NCBI GenBank assembly: GCA_008921705.1
Contig: VFFE01009182.1
Location: forward strand, 3,050,757 to 3,114,756
Length of the DNA stretch: 64,000 bases
DNA from: Burhinus oedicnemus
Taxonomy: Eukaryota > Chordata > Aves > Charadriiformes > Burhinidae
Direction of reading: 5' to 3'
The notes under the pieces were generated by a model. It was not told the origin of the DNA, made no database searches, and saw nothing but the letters and a program-made list of their open reading frames with translations. The translations under genes and the position numbers were made by a program. Numbering within the stretch: position 1 is the first letter of the stretch; every line of letters begins with the position of its first letter. Below, piece after piece: positions 62,046 to 64,000 of this stretch.

Positions 62046-64000
62046 AGAGGGAACGCAGAGCCAGGTACAAGCAGATTGATGGGGGACATTAGCCCTTTCA
62101 TTAGCATTTCCCCATTAAATGGGGCGGCTTTAACTTGAAAATAGATGCTAGGAAAAAGCAACACACTATTTCCCTGGTGTTTCAATAGTTAATATTAAGC
62201 ACTAACATATTCCCACGCTCACTGAAGTCAAAATAAAACAATGTGTCCTGGTCACGGGTGAGAATCATGTTTGATAAATTTTTGAGTGTGAATGATAGAA
62301 AAAGGTGAAGATATTTCTGAGAGTGCAACAGTATGTATAAAATATTACGCATGTGTCAAAACAGAGTGAGATTTTCCATGCACTTCGGTTCAATCTCACA
62401 GCTTGCTTAATTGATTTGGATGCTGCTTTCAAAATCTTTTTCCTTTTTAAGATAAAGGCTGAACATTTGAGACTTCATGCAAGTCCCTCAGCATTGACCT
62501 CATTCATTTTTATAAACTAACCACTCCGATAGCTAGGACCAAAGGACACGGTCCCGTATTCCTTATTTGAGAGCGGAGCGTGTCATTCAAAAGAAGAGAG
62601 AGTCCTCTAGCGGAGAATTCTGAGTTTTACTCTTAATGTAATATTTGACAGGATTTGACTTCTAACGGGTTTTGTAATGCAAAAATACCCCAGCTTACAA
62701 GCATGTGCTGAAAGTACAGTCAGAATTTTAAATCCTCCAAGTTCATGCTCATTGTCAGCTTCTTTAACAAAGTTCTTGGCTCTTTTTACTCACGCTTTTT
62801 CTTTTTTTTTTTTTTTTTTTTTTAAAGGAGATTACAGCTATTTAGGAACGAACAAATATATACATGCTTCAGTAATCTTATTCTTCTGCTATTAAAAAAA
62901 AAGTGTCATCTGATCAAGAAGGAGAAGGAATCACTTGTTTTATGTGACTCTGCTGACGTGAACGATCAAATGGAGCATCTGCAAATTGCTCAAACACTCT
63001 TGCAAATTACAAATGTGCTTCCAGGAACAAGAATCGGTTCACAATGAATGTACCAGTAGCAGAAAGTTAAATTAGCAATGAATATCAATCACAATGAAGC
63101 ACTCGACCAGCTCTTGATGTGACACAACTTGAAGGGACACAATGTACTTTGAAAGGGCACTGATGTAATAGGATGAGACACAGTGACCTTTGTATGGTTG
63201 CCTTATTTGCTACACAGGCAGCAATCAAGCAACTTTAAACAGCCCTGAGATTTCGTTCCTGACCTCTCCTGAGCATTTTTCATTTAATAACGTGTCAGTG
63301 GCTTTTACATTCTCCCTTCCTCTTTGGACTGCACAGAGATGGAGAAAAGAGAGATCAAGACAGATGGCAAAAGCCTGATCTGGTGGAGGAAGGCTCTCCC
63401 CCTATGAAAGCCCTCGGTGAGTTATAGGGTTCAGGAGACAGAACTCATGCTCATGTCAATAAAGGGAGCCAAAGCAGTTTAGTTCATCCACTCCCTTATT
63501 TTTCTCTGACTTATTTCATCTCGGTCTGATATTCCTGTTACCAGCCTTCTATCTATCTTACACCTGATAGGGCATTTCCTCTGCAGGACGCAGCCTTTAT
63601 TGCGCCAGATGTACTGCCAACTCTTGCAACTTTATCCCAAGCCTTGCAATTTCTGGAAGTATTCATAGAGACCAGCTGCTAGATCGTAAAATTTCAAAAG
63701 AATGTCAGCTTTTATTTAAGGAAAAATAAGAAAGGAACAAAAATAAGAAAGAAAAAACAAGGCAAAGTCTCCAAATCCAGAGCATAGATGCAAAAATACA
63801 GAATGTATTACTCCAAGTACGCTTCATAGTTTTTAAAGCCCCACAGCACTCCTTTGAGGCCTGAGCTGTGACTTCCGAACGTCGGGAGCTGGCATTTCTG
63901 TGAAAATTTCTCATGTGGAGACTCCATTCCCCACCACGCAGCTCTGGCCGCTTCTGAGTTACAGGGCACAAAGTGAATTTGGCAGACAGCAAGATCTGTC
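62046..64000. other. AT-rich stretch without a recognisable gene
   Basis: It contains a 22-base T run at 62802-62823. Nothing else is supported on either strand to the window end. Confidence 0.55.
62802..62823. repeat. Poly(T) run of 22 bases
   Basis: This is an uninterrupted T run preceded by GCTTTTTC. On the minus strand it would be a poly(A) tail, but the sequence that would be the retroposon body (62824 onwards) is not a recognisable repeat or gene copy. It is length-unstable. Confidence 0.9.

Noticed and set aside
1..64000. CRISPR arrays, operons or a new defence-type system
   Set aside because: The sequence is eukaryotic in character, with no regularly spaced repeats, no dense coding and no gene clusters.

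Overview
The window looks like a stretch of vertebrate nuclear DNA with no recognisable gene, most probably from a bird. It is moderately AT-rich, every open frame is short and interrupted, and there is no bacterial-style gene packing. Repeats are sparse and mostly very old. The one well-preserved mobile element is a solo LTR whose ends and layout resemble an ERVL-type LTR family I know from many bird genomes. The other recognisable repeats are worn copies of families shared by birds, turtles and crocodilians. The species and the assignment to birds are inferences from these repeats; I could not run a database search.

Layout. 1-2930 is unique AT-rich DNA. 2931-3900 is a GC-rich block; part of it is related to a second GC-rich block at 49225-49560. 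4231-14400 is AT-rich and holds several relics of short palindromic, MITE-like amniote repeats (4235-4363, 7361-7440, 11284-11357, perhaps 14346-14398). 21911-22002 carries a LINE 3' tail. 30262-30380 carries a MIR/L2-tail-like SINE relic. 34150-34810 (minus) is a reverse-transcriptase fossil of an L2-clade LINE, with the YADD catalytic box still readable. 36000-36540 is a GC-richer segment of unknown nature. 41621-42333 is the LTR. It abuts, and probably interrupts, an older LINE fragment on the minus strand (42345-42960). 56145-56260 is a CR1 3' end. 61775-62045 is a small CpG-rich island. Three stretches (about 48085-48510, 52915-53040 and 58290-58720) look like possible conserved non-coding elements.

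I did not find a protein-coding exon, tRNA, rRNA or CRISPR array that I could support. The likely biology is an intergenic region or a very long intron with candidate cis-regulatory elements. I saw no evidence of a new enzymatic or defence system. The most informative content is the layered repeat history and the unexplained GC-rich repeat pair.
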